Below are positions 5,711 to 6,162 of a DNA stretch of 6,162 nucleotides, one piece after another. Each line of letters starts with the position of its first letter. The first letter of the stretch is position 1. A program made the translations under genes and the position numbers. The notes below the pieces were generated by a model. The model was given only the letters and a program-made list of their open reading frames with translations. It did no database searches and had not been told where the DNA came from. Source of the stretch: an uncultured Bacteroidota bacterium (lineage in GTDB: Bacteria > Bacteroidota > Bacteroidia > B-17B0 > Aurantibacillaceae); the NCBI GenBank assembly GCA_903923915.1, contig CAIXZI010000208.1:1-6162 (forward strand), in the 5' to 3' direction.

Positions 5711-6162
5711 TAAAGATGTTTATTTAGAGGTGTATGCAGCCAATTTGGCGACGAATTAAGGCTATCTATTTTTTTTAACATTTCGCCTGTAGGTAATGGG
5801 AAAGAATGGGGGTCATCTGACAATAAAACATACGTTGCATCCTTTACAATAGGAAACAAATAGGTCTTTTTCCTATTTATGAGATGTGGTATAAACATTC
5901 CTTCGGCGCTAACAGTTGCATTAGATGGGATTTTGTTAAGTAATGTGTAAACATTTTTGGTGTCAAAATCGCTTTGATAATGATCTGCCTGATAAAATCT
6001 AATTCTTGCCTTATCGGCAAAAGCAACCGTGTTGTCACATAAACGAATGGTAACTAAACCACATAAAATAGCGGTTACAGTCGTAATCCATATTTGCTTT
6101 TTTTCTGATTTTTTTTTTAAAACCTCTATTAAACATAAAGCAATAAGTGGGGCAAATTCAAC
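5683..6162 (-). CDS. DUF2079 family membrane protein, C-terminal part (5' end outside window)
   Basis: The frame is open from the right edge of the window to a TAA stop at 5685-5683, giving 159 residues. A hydrophobic stretch begins at the edge (about residues 3-15), a Lys-rich loop follows (16-22), then a membrane segment (24-41), then a C-terminal soluble domain. That domain carries IPSNATVSAEGMFIPHL and RKKTYLFP (about 78-104) followed by ATYVLLSDDP, which I recognise as the DUF2079 tail ('v.A....PHL..R...YlFP......YvllD'). DUF2079 proteins are polytopic inner-membrane proteins with glycosyltransferase-like (GT-C/PMT-like) topology and no settled substrate; full-length members have several hundred residues, so most of the protein is missing here. 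An ATG at 5898 would give a 71-residue ORF but would discard half of the conserved domain. The stop lies 22 bases before the giant protein's start, so co-transcription is possible. Confidence 0.75.
   Translation of the reverse strand, partial: VEFAPLIALCLIEVLKKKSEKKQIWITTVTAILCGLVTIRLCDNTVAFADKARIRFYQADHYQSDFDTKNVYTLLNKIPSNATVSAEGMFIPHLINRKKTYLFPIVKDATYVLLSDDPHSFPLPTGEMLKKIDSLNSSPNWLHTPLNKHLYLFETTEKH

Noticed and set aside
5683..5898. Independent 71-residue minus-strand gene beginning at ATG 5898
   Set aside because: The frame is open to the window edge and the conserved DUF2079 pattern starts upstream of this ATG (IPSNATVSAEG), so it is an internal Met of a longer gene.

Overview
The window looks like chromosomal DNA of an AT-rich member of the Bacteroidota, probably a free-living or environmental one (Flavobacteriia, Sphingobacteriia or a relative). 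The main evidence is a 1579-residue secreted protein ending in a type IX secretion system (T9SS) type B / gliding-motility C-terminal domain, preceded by SprB-type repeats; both are restricted to this phylum. All four genes end in TAA. None has an obvious Shine-Dalgarno sequence, and one candidate promoter resembles the Bacteroidota TTTG / TAnnTTTG type.

Layout. On the + strand, positions 3-350 hold the 3' part of a DUF1398-family gene. After a 32-base gap comes a complete GatB/YqeY-domain gene (383-820). A palindrome built of 9-base units, followed by a T-rich run (844-912), then separates this pair from the convergent minus-strand pair and probably ends + strand transcription. On the minus strand, 5660 down to 921 encodes the giant T9SS substrate. 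Its modules in order are: signal peptide, beta-rich N-terminal module, Gly-rich region with beta-helix-like rungs, Ig-like modules, four SprB-type repeats, more Ig-like modules, a PKD-like domain and the type B sorting domain. Only 22 bases upstream of it (5683-6162, running off the edge) is the C-terminal part of a polytopic membrane protein recognised as DUF2079.

How the genes work together. The large protein is expected to cross the inner membrane by Sec, cross the outer membrane by T9SS, and act at the cell surface or outside the cell as an adhesin- or matrix-like protein. The DUF2079 protein shares its strand and could be co-transcribed, but no functional link is visible. DUF1398 and YqeY form a small separate + strand unit of poorly understood soluble proteins.

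No mobile element, CRISPR array, tRNA or rRNA was seen, and no gap between genes exceeds about 100 bases. I do not see a clearly new multi-gene system. The most unusual material is the N-terminal half of the giant protein, the absence of a PorP/SprF partner downstream of it, and the intergenic 9-base-unit palindrome.
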